From Mogibacterium neglectum (GTDB lineage Bacteria > Bacillota > Clostridia > Peptostreptococcales > Anaerovoracaceae), in the NCBI RefSeq assembly GCF_030644205.1, contig NZ_CP128647.1:992001-1056000 (forward strand): a DNA stretch of 64,000 bases, in the 5' to 3' direction. Made by a program: the position numbers and the translations under genes. This document shows, one piece after another, positions 18,110 through 27,176 of the stretch; position 1 is the stretch's first letter; the number at the start of each line of letters is the position of its first letter. Under the pieces are notes generated by a model. It worked only from the letters and a program-made list of their open reading frames with translations, did no database searches and was not told where the DNA came from.

Positions 18110-19153
18110 TTACCTAAGCCTTAACTGCCCGCACGCAGCATCAATATCTGTGCCAAGAGTCCGCCTAACAGATACTGCTATCCCTTGTTCCTCAAGGAGA
18201 GAGGCGAAATTTCTAATATTTGCCTTTAACGATGTCTTGTACCCCGTCCCATCCACTTCATTTAGAGGTATTAGATTGACATGTGTAAGCCAACCTTTCA
18301 AATGACTAGCGAGTTCTCGGGCATGTGCAGGCTGATCGTTCACACCGTCGATTAGCGCATATTCAAATGTAATTCGTCTCTTTGTAGACTCTGTATAACT
18401 CCTGCATGCTTTCATAAGTTCTGAATACTCAAAACTCCTCGCCACTGGCATTGTCTGGCAGCGAATTTCATCGTTAGGCGCATGAAGAGAAATAGCAAGG
18501 TTCACCTGCGGAAAATCTTCACCAAACTTTTTAATAAAAGGAATCAGACCACATGTAGAAACAGTAATGTTTCTCATGCCGAGATTGTATCCTTGTTTAT
18601 CATTAATAAGACTTATGAACTTTGATATATTATCATAGTTATCAAAAGGCTCACCGATTCCCATAATCACAACGTGTCCAATATCCTCACCGGTAATATT
18701 ACGCATTTCAAGCACCTGCGCAAGCATTTCACCACCAGTAAGTGATCTTTCTAATCCATTACGGGTAGATGCACAGAAAGTACATCCCATACGGCAGCCA
18801 ACCTGAGAACTAATACAGATTGAGTTTCCGTAATTATATTTCATGAACACTGATTCAACACGAGCTCCATCTTGAAATTCAAATAAGCACTTCCTAGTAC
18901 CATCCTGCTTAGACTCTTGAACCAAAACAGCCTCTGGAAGCCCAATATAATATCTCTCAGATAAAGCATTCCTAAGCTTTGCAGGAATATTAGTCATTTC
19001 ATCGAAGTATTCTACCCCTTTAGAAATCCAGCCAAATATTTGCTTTGCTCTAAATCGCTTATCTCCGAATGAAGAAACGATCCCGGCTAGTTCGTCGGGA
19101 TCACAATCTACGATATTGAGCTTAGAAATTGCAATATAATTTTCTTCACTCAT
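18110..19153 (-). CDS. rlmN: Dual-specificity RNA methyltransferase RlmN
   Basis: Radical-SAM enzyme that methylates C2 of A2503 in 23S rRNA and A37 of some tRNAs. The radical-SAM motif is GCRMGCTFCAST (C-x3-C-x2-C). The second methyl-carrying Cys is in the C-terminal DIDAACGQLR. The ATG at 19153 (MSEENYIAIS) is taken as the start, giving 347 residues, with a weak AAGAGA site. An in-frame GTG at 19174 overlapping the ileS stop would add seven residues and has no ribosome site. It follows ileS directly and ends at a strong terminator, so ileS-rlmN is probably one transcript. Confidence 0.95.
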   Translation of the reverse strand: MSEENYIAISKLNIVDCDPDELAGIVSSFGDKRFRAKQIFGWISKGVEYFDEMTNIPAKLRNALSERYYIGLPEAVLVQESKQDGTRKCLFEFQDGARVESVFMKYNYGNSICISSQVGCRMGCTFCASTRNGLERSLTGGEMLAQVLEMRNITGEDIGHVVIMGIGEPFDNYDNISKFISLINDKQGYNLGMRNITVSTCGLIPFIKKFGEDFPQVNLAISLHAPNDEIRCQTMPVARSFEYSELMKACRSYTESTKRRITFEYALIDGVNDQPAHARELASHLKGWLTHVNLIPLNEVDGTGYKTSLKANIRNFASLLEEQGIAVSVRRTLGTDIDAACGQLRLR

Positions 19154-19167
19154 AATATTTAAGTCTC

Positions 19168-22100
19168 TTAGCACTTTGCAACTGCAAGACCAGTCTTATG
19201 ACCGTTGATATCAAATTTCTCTAGACCTTCAGCTTCAACGACGGAATCAGCAAGCGTCTCCTCCTTGATGTGTTCAACTGCACCAAGAACCGCTGCCTTT
19301 ACATCGTCATCTGCCTCAAAGCTGATGGTGATGTGGTCTAGCATCTCAAAATCATTTTGCTTACGTAGCTGCTGAACCTTGGATATAACCTCACGAACAT
19401 ATCCTTCGTTAACAAGCTCTGGGGTTAGTGTTGTATCAAGAATAGTAAACACATTGTTTTCCATTCCGACTACGAAACCATCCTTTGCAGAGATTCTTAC
19501 ATCTAAGAAATCATCTGTGATGTCATAATCTTTTCCGCCTAATTCAAGCTTTACAGGACCATCTGCAACGTTAGCGATGAGTTTCTTCGCATCGAGCTGA
19601 GCTAACTTACCTGCGAACTCCTTTATATCCTTGCCAAGCACCGGACCTGCGACCTTGAAATCAGGCTTTACAGCAAAGTTCATATACTTATCAAGATCCT
19701 TTTCAAACACGACGTTCTTAACGTTGAGCTCCTCTGTGATTAGAGGTACCAGATCACCAATTAGGGATTCATACTTACCGTCAACGATCACTTCGTTTAA
19801 TGGCTGTCTGACCTTTAATCTCTCCTTTTCTCTAGTTCCTCTTCCAAGGTTAACAAGCGTCTTAACTAGTCCCATTCTCTCTTCAGTCTTCTCATCGATT
19901 AAATCGCTATTTGAAGTTGGGAAGTGAGCGATATGAACTGTCTTTTCACCAGTTAGCTTAACGTACATCTCATCTGAAATGAATGGAGCAATTGGAGCAA
20001 TCATCTTGATTACACCTAGAAGGACTTCGTAAGTTGTAGCATAAACGCTCTTCTTATCATCAGTCATATCATCAGCATAGAATCTTCTTCTAGCTCTTCT
20101 GATATACCAGTTTGAGAAGTCTTCAACAACAAAATCGTTGATAGTTCTCACTGTTTTCATGTGATCATACTCATCCATGTAATTAATTACATTAGAAACG
20201 AGTCTGTTGTATCTTGAAATAATCCATCTATCGAGTTCCGGTCTATTCTCGTATGGAACATCAAGATTTGCTGGATCTAAGTCATCCATGTTGGAGTACA
20301 GTACGAAGAAATTATATATATTTTTAAGTGTTCCGAAGAACTTGCTCTGTACGTCCTTAACACCTTCTTCATCGAACTTTGTTGGCGTCCAAGCTGGCGA
20401 AACCGACACGAGGTACCAGCGGATAACGTCTGCACCATACTTGTTCATCATATCGAATGGATCTACAGTATTTCCTACGTGCTTAGACATCTTCTTGCCC
20501 TTTGCATCGAGGATGAGGTCATTTACAAGTACATTCTTATATGGCGCTCTGTCCATAATGAATGTTGAAATAGCCATCAGCGAATAGAACCATCCTCTCG
20601 TCTGGTCAATACCTTCACAGATAAAGTCTGCTGGGAACAGTTCTTTCTCGAATCTATCTGCATTCTCGAATGGATAATGCCACTGTGCAAATGGCATAGC
20701 GCCTGAGTCAAACCAGCAGTCCATAACTTCAGGAATCCTCTCCATAGTCTTGCCACAGCATGGGCACTTGAAGTGTATATCGTCCACATAAGGTCTATGC
20801 AGCTCTATAGTATCAGGATTTACATCTTCGATGGCCTTCTCAGCGAGCTCTGCACGGCTTCCTGCACTCTCAAGGTGTCCGCACTCACATCTCCATATTG
20901 GAATAGGTGTTCCCCAATATCTAGATCTAGAGATATTCCAATCTTTAACATCGGCGATCCAGTTACCAAAACGTTTCTCTCCAACGTATGGAGGGTACCA
21001 ATTTACAGTGTTGTTATTAGCAACTAAATTATCTCTAAGCTTGGTCATCTCAATATACCAACCTGGCTTAGAATAGTAAACTAGTGGTGTATCACATCTC
21101 CAACAATGTGGATAATTGTGAATCATCTTTTGCTTTGCAAACACCTTATCCTCTGCAGCGAAATACTTGAGTATCTCAACATCAAGACCTTCCTCCATTA
21201 CAAAACGACCTTCCCATGGAGTCGTTGTAAAACAGCCCTTCTCATCTACAGGCTCTGCAAAGTCTACACCATACTTACGGCAAGTATTATAGTCGTCCTC
21301 ACCAAATGCGTAAGCAGTATGCACGAGACCCGTACCATCTTCAACAGTAACATAATCTGCAGTTGCAACATAAAAGCCCTTTACTTTATCTAAATCTCCT
21401 CCGTAAACAAACGTTGAAAGTGGTTCATAAGGTACGTACTCGAGTTCCTTACCGGTCATCTCTTCAAGGATTTCATATTTTCCTTCTCCAAGAACCTTAT
21501 CCGCAAGATTCTTAGCAACGTAGAAAATATTCCCCTCTTCTGTACCCTCGAGCATCTTAGCTCTTACATAGACCACCTCTGGACCGACTGTAATTAAAAT
21601 GTTAGAAGGAAGTGTCCATGGTGTTGTGGTCCAAGCGAGGAAATACTCATTTTCCCTATCTCTTCGCTTAAACTTACAAGTTACAGTAAGAACGGGATCC
21701 TCTTTGTATCCCTGTGCTACTTCATGGGAAGCAAGACCTGTTCCACATCTTGCACAGTAAGGGAGAACCTTATGCCCTTCATAGATGAGACCAGCATCAA
21801 AAAACTTCTTAATTATCCACCAAGCGGATTCAATATAATTGTTGTCATAAGTGATATACGGGTCATCCATATCAGCAAGGTACGCCATCTTCTCTGACAT
21901 CTCACGCCAAAGGCTCGTGTATTTAAATACAGACTCACGACATTTTTCGTTAAATTCCTTGATTCCGTACTTCTCGATGTCATTCTTTCCAGACATTCCA
22001 AGCTGCTTTTCTACCTCAATTTCGACAGGAAGACCATGAGTATCCCAACCAGCCTTACGCTTAACCTGAAATCCCTGCATCGTCTTGTACCTATTGATTG

Positions 22101-22296
22101 AATCCTTTAATGTTCTAGCCATTACATGATGTATACCTGGCTTTCCATTAGCTGTTGGAGGGCCTTCATAGAATACGAAGCTAGGATCTCCCTCCCTTTC
22201 CTTTACGCAGAGATGCAGAAGATCTATGTCAGACCAATGCTGAACCTGTTCTTCTTGAACATCTGCTACTGATTTCTCAGATAAGTTTTCAAACAT
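19168..22296 (-). CDS. ileS: Isoleucyl-tRNA synthetase, eukaryote-like type (IleRS2)
   Basis: Class I synthetase that charges tRNA-Ile, with an editing domain that removes valine. The 1042 residues contain the HIGH-equivalent GIHH (54-57) in EGPPTANGKPGIHH, the CP1 editing domain and the KMSKH loop (AKGKKMSKHVGN). They continue into a long anticodon-binding region with no terminal zinc finger. The EGPPTANGKPGIHHVMARTLKD-type start and overall length match the IleRS2 group rather than the usual bacterial IleRS1. IleRS2 enzymes are known for low sensitivity to mupirocin, so intrinsic resistance is predicted. Start: ATG with AGAGGAAGGG. A strong promoter lies upstream. No T-box leader fits in the 119-base gap. 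Confidence 0.94.
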   Translation of the reverse strand: MFENLSEKSVADVQEEQVQHWSDIDLLHLCVKEREGDPSFVFYEGPPTANGKPGIHHVMARTLKDSINRYKTMQGFQVKRKAGWDTHGLPVEIEVEKQLGMSGKNDIEKYGIKEFNEKCRESVFKYTSLWREMSEKMAYLADMDDPYITYDNNYIESAWWIIKKFFDAGLIYEGHKVLPYCARCGTGLASHEVAQGYKEDPVLTVTCKFKRRDRENEYFLAWTTTPWTLPSNILITVGPEVVYVRAKMLEGTEEGNIFYVAKNLADKVLGEGKYEILEEMTGKELEYVPYEPLSTFVYGGDLDKVKGFYVATADYVTVEDGTGLVHTAYAFGEDDYNTCRKYGVDFAEPVDEKGCFTTTPWEGRFVMEEGLDVEILKYFAAEDKVFAKQKMIHNYPHCWRCDTPLVYYSKPGWYIEMTKLRDNLVANNNTVNWYPPYVGEKRFGNWIADVKDWNISRSRYWGTPIPIWRCECGHLESAGSRAELAEKAIEDVNPDTIELHRPYVDDIHFKCPCCGKTMERIPEVMDCWFDSGAMPFAQWHYPFENADRFEKELFPADFICEGIDQTRGWFYSLMAISTFIMDRAPYKNVLVNDLILDAKGKKMSKHVGNTVDPFDMMNKYGADVIRWYLVSVSPAWTPTKFDEEGVKDVQSKFFGTLKNIYNFFVLYSNMDDLDPANLDVPYENRPELDRWIISRYNRLVSNVINYMDEYDHMKTVRTINDFVVEDFSNWYIRRARRRFYADDMTDDKKSVYATTYEVLLGVIKMIAPIAPFISDEMYVKLTGEKTVHIAHFPTSNSDLIDEKTEERMGLVKTLVNLGRGTREKERLKVRQPLNEVIVDGKYESLIGDLVPLITEELNVKNVVFEKDLDKYMNFAVKPDFKVAGPVLGKDIKEFAGKLAQLDAKKLIANVADGPVKLELGGKDYDITDDFLDVRISAKDGFVVGMENNVFTILDTTLTPELVNEGYVREVISKVQQLRKQNDFEMLDHITISFEADDDVKAAVLGAVEHIKEETLADSVVEAEGLEKFDINGHKTGLAVAKC

Positions 22297-22351
22297 TTTT
22301 TATCCCTTCCTCTAACATCAATTATTATTAATATAAACAAAATATTTACTA

Positions 22352-22380
22352 ATTTTACTATTCAAACCACAAATTGTCAA
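22352..22380 (-). promoter_or_regulatory. ileS promoter
   Basis: Consensus -35 TTGACA (22375-22380), a 17-base spacer and -10 TAAAAT (22352-22357) on the minus strand, leaving an untranslated leader of about 50 bases. This is too short for a T-box, so any control must act elsewhere. Confidence 0.75.
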
Positions 22381-22415
22381 CAAATGAGAACTATGTATAT
22401 AGCCAAAAACATATA

Positions 22416-23324
22416 CTATGATTTAGTCTTATACTTGAGATTTTCTTTGATTTTATCAACGATTTTGCTGTGATCAACTATCCTTAGATCAGGGTAAGAT
22501 TTAAGAATTCTACCAGTCCCGAGGAATTTAGTCTTACGCATCTTCTTGTAAAATTCTTCTCTTGCAAGCTCATAGTCTCTCTTCATATCTGCAAGTTCCT
22601 TTGCAACCTCAGCTCTTCTGTCTGCAGCTACATCCCTAATTTCAGCTTCAAAGGATGTACTTTCGGCTCTATATGCGTCAACCTTTTCCTTAGCATTTAT
22701 GACATCATCACCTATTCTATTACTAAGTGAGTCACTGAATTCAGTCATTGATTTTTTCATATCGTCAAGCATTTTGATTCTCTTATTTAACCCAAGTATA
22801 ATAAGTACAGATACTGCAAAGTCTGAAATAAATGCAATATACGCTATAACAAGTAATATGATTCCAACTGTAGATGTTGCTAAACCACCAAAAACTGTCT
22901 CTACAAATGGCTGTATGCGTCTTACGACAATCAGAATCCCAAATCCCCATATAATGCTAAATTCAAGACATATATATCCGTGATAATTAAATGGTTTTGA
23001 ACTGTAATCCCACCATCTTGCATGAAAGATTTTTAAAAGCGCAAATCCACCGATTAATTCAAGCATTGTGGATAACATCATACCCAGAAGGAATACTTGT
23101 GAATCTGCCGTAACCGAACTGTGATCTAATCCGAGCGCTTTTACAAGAAGAATTACAAATAACGAACCAAAGCCATATATTGGACAAATAGGTCCATTTA
23201 AAAAGCCTCTATTTACAACAATTCCCTTACTAACTGCCTGGTACACAACCTCTGTAATCCAGCCTATCACCGCATATACTAGAAAAAATAAGGCAATATC
23301 CGTAAGCATATATCCAACTATCAT
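22416..23324 (-). CDS. CmpB-type (ABC transporter type IV-like) membrane protein with coiled-coil tail
   Basis: Membrane protein of the 'putative ABC-transporter type IV / CmpB' family of Firmicutes, whose function is not established. The N-terminal 180 residues hold about five hydrophobic segments and the motif GFLNGPICPIYGFG, a family hallmark, then HARWWDYSSKPFNYHGYICL. Residues about 185-265 form a charged coiled coil, followed by a basic tail. The start is set at the ATG at 23324, five bases after AAAGGAG; the GTG six bases earlier overlaps that site. It lies 11 bases after ppk1, so it shares the polyphosphate operon. No ATPase partner is adjacent, so calling it a transporter would be speculation. 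Confidence 0.8.
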   Translation of the reverse strand: MIVGYMLTDIALFFLVYAVIGWITEVVYQAVSKGIVVNRGFLNGPICPIYGFGSLFVILLVKALGLDHSSVTADSQVFLLGMMLSTMLELIGGFALLKIFHARWWDYSSKPFNYHGYICLEFSIIWGFGILIVVRRIQPFVETVFGGLATSTVGIILLVIAYIAFISDFAVSVLIILGLNKRIKMLDDMKKSMTEFSDSLSNRIGDDVINAKEKVDAYRAESTSFEAEIRDVAADRRAEVAKELADMKRDYELAREEFYKKMRKTKFLGTGRILKSYPDLRIVDHSKIVDKIKENLKYKTKS

Positions 23325-23335
23325 AAACACTCCTT

Positions 23336-25399
23336 TTATTTAAAATCCCCAAATTCCGATAAAAGTCTCTCTTGACTGTCGAACATTATATCATTAGATG
23401 CGATATTGACATACCTACCATCTGAAAGTAAGAACTTAGCCCTCGTATTATCCTTCATATTCATACGCATAATCAATTTTATCTTCTCGATACAGGTTTC
23501 TTCTGTTACAGGGAAAGCTAGTTCAAAACGTTTATCCATATTTCTGTTCATGATGTCAGCCGATGAAATATACACACGTTCATCAGATTCACTTCCGAAT
23601 ATGTATACGCGAGAATGCTCCAGGAACCTCCCCACAATGCTTATTATTTCAATATTTTCTGTATATCCGTCAACTCCCGGCAGAATAGTACAAATCCCTC
23701 TAACTATCATGCGCACTTTAACGCCAGCCTGTGATGCTTCTGATAACTTTTCAATAATTTGACGGTCTGAAAGAGAGTTTACCTTAATGAATATTCTTCC
23801 TTTATTCCCCTTCACACGCTCACGATCAATAAGTTCAATTAACTTCGTTCTCATACATGATGGTGATGTAATAATATATCTAAATTTATTATCTATAATC
23901 CCATCAATGGCATTATCAAACAATTTTGAAACCTCATTACCGAGTTTACGGTTTGATGTGATAAGCGAAAAATCAGTGTATTGGCGTGCAGTAGCTTCGT
24001 TGTAATTACCAGTACCAACTTGAGTAATTAATTCCTGTTCTCCTATTTCACTAAAAGACTTTTTAAAAACAACCTGACATATCTTGAAATGTGATTTAAA
24101 TCGTTTAGTTCCATAATATACTTCACAGCCAGAGTCTTTGAGTCTTGCAGCCCAGTCTACGTTATTTGCTTCATCAAACCTAGCCCTAAGCTCGATAAGA
24201 ACTTTAACACGCTTACCGTTTCCCGCGGCTTTTATCAAATATTCGATAATTCTAGGATGACTGGTCATTCTGTATATACTTATTTTTATTTCTTTGACCT
24301 TGCTGTGGTTAGCGGCTTCTCTTAGAATCTCGAGCAAGTTATCCATCGAATCATAAGGATACGCATCAAGCAAATCTCTATTCATTATCTGATTTATAAG
24401 ATTATTTCTATTATTCTTCGAGGAATTTGATTTATGTAATTCAGGAAATGAGTTTTTCAAAACAACATGTTCAGGCAAGTAATCTTTTAAGGAATTTAGA
24501 TGGCTTAAAGAAGGAATACTAGAGCAAAGCACTACTTCTTCATCTGAAAGCTTAAGTATGTCTATAAGTTCCTCATAAAGGGTATTATCAACACACTCGG
24601 AATAAGCAAACGCCCCTACAAAACCTGAATTCCCACGTTTATCTAACATCTTCTTTACTCGTTCTATTGCGCTCACTCCAAGATCAAAATCGTCATATTC
24701 AAAGTCTATATCAGCATTTCTAAAAGCTGTAAACGCTATAAAGCCTTTTGGTATAAAAGGAAAGCAGATATTATTTAAATATAATCTAATGAGATTTAAA
24801 GGAAGTAATAAACTGACGCCCACTGAATTTCGAACAGTTACACCTTTAAGGAGCAACTCTGGAATTTCCATCAGCATGAGTTTCCTAGTATTATCTACAT
24901 AAGTATCAATGAGAATATAATGACGACCATCCTTGATATTTTCCGAAATATCACTGCGATCAGCAAATTGTGGCTTAAAACCTGATGAAAACTTCATTAT
25001 AAATTGACCGTCAATGTAATCATAATCAGCCTCCGTTAACTCCTTGTACGAACCACAAAATACACCTATATCACGAAGGTCTTTGTAAAGTTGGTCCGTT
25101 ATCATTTCTGCATTTTCATTGATGCGGCATATCTCTTGCCATATATAATGAATTTGCTCATCTGAAGTAAGACCAGACATGGAGTCTCGCGTTAACGAAT
25201 CAATCTTTCTTAGGTTATTTAGACTACCAACACGCACCCGTATAAACTCTGCTAGATTTTTCTGATAAATCAATCCAAATTTCACTCTTTCAAGAATAGG
25301 ATTATATTCATTTGCAGCTTCATGTAATACTCTCTCGTTAAATTTTAGCCACGAGAGCTCGCGATTCTGCGTAAATCCTTCAAGATAAAGCTCACTCAT
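23336..25399 (-). CDS. ppk1: Polyphosphate kinase PPK1
   Basis: Reversibly transfers the gamma phosphate of ATP to a growing polyphosphate chain through a phosphohistidine. The 687 residues begin with the helical N domain (NRELSWLKFNERVL) and carry the head domain and two phospholipase-D-like C domains, with SIYRMTSHPRI, the catalytic-His segment FKSHFKICQV and GTGNYNEATA. Length is normal. Start: ATG at 25399 with GTGAGG. It lies 13 bases after ppx, so synthesis and breakdown of polyphosphate are encoded on the same transcript. Confidence 0.96.
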   Translation of the reverse strand: MSELYLEGFTQNRELSWLKFNERVLHEAANEYNPILERVKFGLIYQKNLAEFIRVRVGSLNNLRKIDSLTRDSMSGLTSDEQIHYIWQEICRINENAEMITDQLYKDLRDIGVFCGSYKELTEADYDYIDGQFIMKFSSGFKPQFADRSDISENIKDGRHYILIDTYVDNTRKLMLMEIPELLLKGVTVRNSVGVSLLLPLNLIRLYLNNICFPFIPKGFIAFTAFRNADIDFEYDDFDLGVSAIERVKKMLDKRGNSGFVGAFAYSECVDNTLYEELIDILKLSDEEVVLCSSIPSLSHLNSLKDYLPEHVVLKNSFPELHKSNSSKNNRNNLINQIMNRDLLDAYPYDSMDNLLEILREAANHSKVKEIKISIYRMTSHPRIIEYLIKAAGNGKRVKVLIELRARFDEANNVDWAARLKDSGCEVYYGTKRFKSHFKICQVVFKKSFSEIGEQELITQVGTGNYNEATARQYTDFSLITSNRKLGNEVSKLFDNAIDGIIDNKFRYIITSPSCMRTKLIELIDRERVKGNKGRIFIKVNSLSDRQIIEKLSEASQAGVKVRMIVRGICTILPGVDGYTENIEIISIVGRFLEHSRVYIFGSESDERVYISSADIMNRNMDKRFELAFPVTEETCIEKIKLIMRMNMKDNTRAKFLLSDGRYVNIASNDIMFDSQERLLSEFGDFK

Positions 25400-25412
25400 T
25401 TATATGCCTCAC

Positions 25413-26327
25413 TTAACTATTCTTCAAGTCTTCAAGCTTTTTCATAAGAAATCCTTCTCTTACTCCCGATTCTGAAACAGTAAGTTCATCGTAACCAAGT
25501 TTATCCATAATCGTCTTCTGTATACACATACCAGTGACAAGTGACTGAAGACGCTCTGGTTTTACTTTGAGTAATGTTCTGATAAATTCTCTTTGTTTAG
25601 TAAAATATAAATTAAACAGCTCATCATACTCTCTTGCAGAAAGTGTAGCCGTACTTTTGCTCCTGTCAAAAAGTTTATTGGCGAGTTTACATGTAGCTCG
25701 CACAGTTCCTCCAATCGCATATACATGGCCTGTCGAAGCTTTAACACCTTTAGGAATGCACAGCTTGAAAAGCAACTTCTCCGTTTCCTCCTTAATTGAT
25801 GACAACTCTTCTTCCGTTGGAAATATTCCATCCACATGACGATGATATGCATTAAGCGATCCTATAGGCATGGTATCAGCAAAAAATATCTCATTCCCTC
25901 TAAATAAAGATATTTCTGTACTGCCTCCACCACAGTCTGTAAGCATACCTGTAGCATCGCCGATATCCTTCACTATACCGTAATAGTCGTATATAGCCTC
26001 ATCCTGCCCAGATATTACATCTACCTCAAACCCAACTTCGACCCTGATTCGGTCGACAATTTCTTCTTTATTCTTAAGCTCTCTGATGCTTGCAGTCGCA
26101 ATTGTAAACACCTTAACATCAGACATGCCATCAACTGCAATTCTGAACTGCTTGAGCGCATCAATCATTACTTCTATTCCTTCTGCACTCATTTCATTAT
26201 CGTTTATATATACAGCAATTCCGCAAGAAACCTTGTTGCTCATAATCTGACTGAATGAATTATCAGTCTCTATGTTGTAGACTGCCATTCTTATCGTGTT
26301 AGAACCAATATCAATTATTACGTACAT
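25413..26327 (-). CDS. ppx: Exopolyphosphatase / Ppx-GppA family phosphatase
   Basis: Actin-like-fold phosphatase that removes terminal phosphates from polyphosphate or hydrolyses pppGpp. Visible motifs are IIDIGSNTIRM at the N-terminus, ATASIRELKN, DEAIYDYYG and LTDCGGGSTEIS, the phosphate-binding loops. At 304 residues it is the short two-domain form without the HD-like C-terminal region of long Ppx proteins. The sequence alone cannot decide between polyphosphate and pppGpp; the adjacent ppk1 favours polyphosphate. Start: ATG at 26327 with AAGGA. It is the first gene of the ppx-ppk1-CmpB operon. Confidence 0.9.
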   Translation of the reverse strand: MYVIIDIGSNTIRMAVYNIETDNSFSQIMSNKVSCGIAVYINDNEMSAEGIEVMIDALKQFRIAVDGMSDVKVFTIATASIRELKNKEEIVDRIRVEVGFEVDVISGQDEAIYDYYGIVKDIGDATGMLTDCGGGSTEISLFRGNEIFFADTMPIGSLNAYHRHVDGIFPTEEELSSIKEETEKLLFKLCIPKGVKASTGHVYAIGGTVRATCKLANKLFDRSKSTATLSAREYDELFNLYFTKQREFIRTLLKVKPERLQSLVTGMCIQKTIMDKLGYDELTVSESGVREGFLMKKLEDLKNS

Positions 26328-26375
26328 AATACATTATCCTTCGTATTTTTATTAGTCGTAGTCATTCTAACAAAA

Positions 26376-26404
26376 TTTATAGTATTTATAAATAAAAACC
26401 ACAA
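26376..26404 (-). promoter_or_regulatory. Promoter of the ppx-ppk1 operon
   Basis: On the minus strand, -35 TTGTGG (26399-26404), a 17-base spacer and -10 TATAAA (26376-26381). The region is very A/T-rich, so chance matches are possible. Confidence 0.5.
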
Positions 26405-26431
26405 TTTTTAATATATTTTTTGTTTAATAAT

Positions 26432-26462
26432 ATTAAAACAAGGTGTACATTCACGTACACCC
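26432..26462 (-). terminator. Terminator after lemA
   Basis: Stem GGTGTAC / GTACACC (arms 26455-26461 and 26442-26448, 6-base loop) followed on the minus strand by TTGTTTTAATA. It lies about 30 bases past the lemA stop. Confidence 0.7.
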
Positions 26463-26490
26463 TGTATCCAATGATATTAGTTTTAGTTAT

Positions 26491-27054
26491 CTACTTGCTT
26501 GTCCCAAAGTCCACCTTCACATTTTCACGTTCAGCTTCTGATGAAACTTCGAACATTGGCTTCGCTTCATATCCGAATACTCTTGCAATAATTGCTGAAG
26601 GAAATACTCTGCACTTTACGTTGAACTTCTTTACAACGGCATTATAGTACTTACGAGAATTAGCGATATCATTCTCAACTGACTTTAATTGATCCATAAG
26701 CTCGATGAAGTTAGCATTCGCCTTAAGGTCCGGATATGATTCTGCAACGGCAAACAAGCTTCTTAGAGTGCCAGAAAGGATATTCTCATTCTCAAGCTTT
26801 TCAGCAGTTGTAGAGGAATTACCAACAGCAGATCTAGCTTCTGTTACGGCCTTTAGTGTCTCTGATTCGTGGGCAGCATATCCCTTTACAGTCTCAACAA
26901 GATTAGGAATGAGATCAAATCTCTTTTTTAGATATACATCCATTGTTGAGAAAGCTTCATCACAGCTTACTGCTAGCTTTACAAAGCCATTATATGTAGC
27001 AATAACCCATAGTAGTAAGAGTACGACTACCGCTATAACTATCCAAATTACCAT
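26491..27054 (-). CDS. lemA: LemA family protein
   Basis: A 187-residue membrane-anchored protein with one N-terminal transmembrane helix (residues 1-22), a short YNGFVKL segment and a long helical domain with the LemA signature, including RFDLIPNLVETVKGYAAHE in part and the C-terminal FNVKCRVFPSAIIARVFGY. LemA proteins are widespread but their role is unknown; the helical part is expected outside the membrane. Start: ATG at 27054 with GAGGTG. It lies after the DUF2207 protein, a pairing seen in many bacteria, but also has its own promoter and terminator. Confidence 0.92.
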   Translation of the reverse strand: MVIWIVIAVVVLLLLWVIATYNGFVKLAVSCDEAFSTMDVYLKKRFDLIPNLVETVKGYAAHESETLKAVTEARSAVGNSSTTAEKLENENILSGTLRSLFAVAESYPDLKANANFIELMDQLKSVENDIANSRKYYNAVVKKFNVKCRVFPSAIIARVFGYEAKPMFEVSSEAERENVKVDFGTSK

Positions 27055-27109
27055 TTTTACACCTCTTCTTTATTAAAAAGCAATAACTATTAATATCTAT
27101 TGATTCGTT

Positions 27110-27138
27110 ATATTAGCACATCAATGTACTTACTTCAA
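27110..27138 (-). promoter_or_regulatory. lemA promoter
   Basis: -35 TTGAAG (27133-27138), a 17-base spacer and -10 TAATAT (27110-27115) on the minus strand, in the 122-base gap after the DUF2207 gene. Confidence 0.55.
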
Positions 27139-27176
27139 TATTTGAATTTTAGTGAATAAATCTAGTGGTACAGCAA

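Noticed and set aside
22297-22415. T-box riboswitch upstream of ileS
   Set aside because: The promoter leaves a leader of only about 50 bases, and no T-box sequence or specifier stem was seen.
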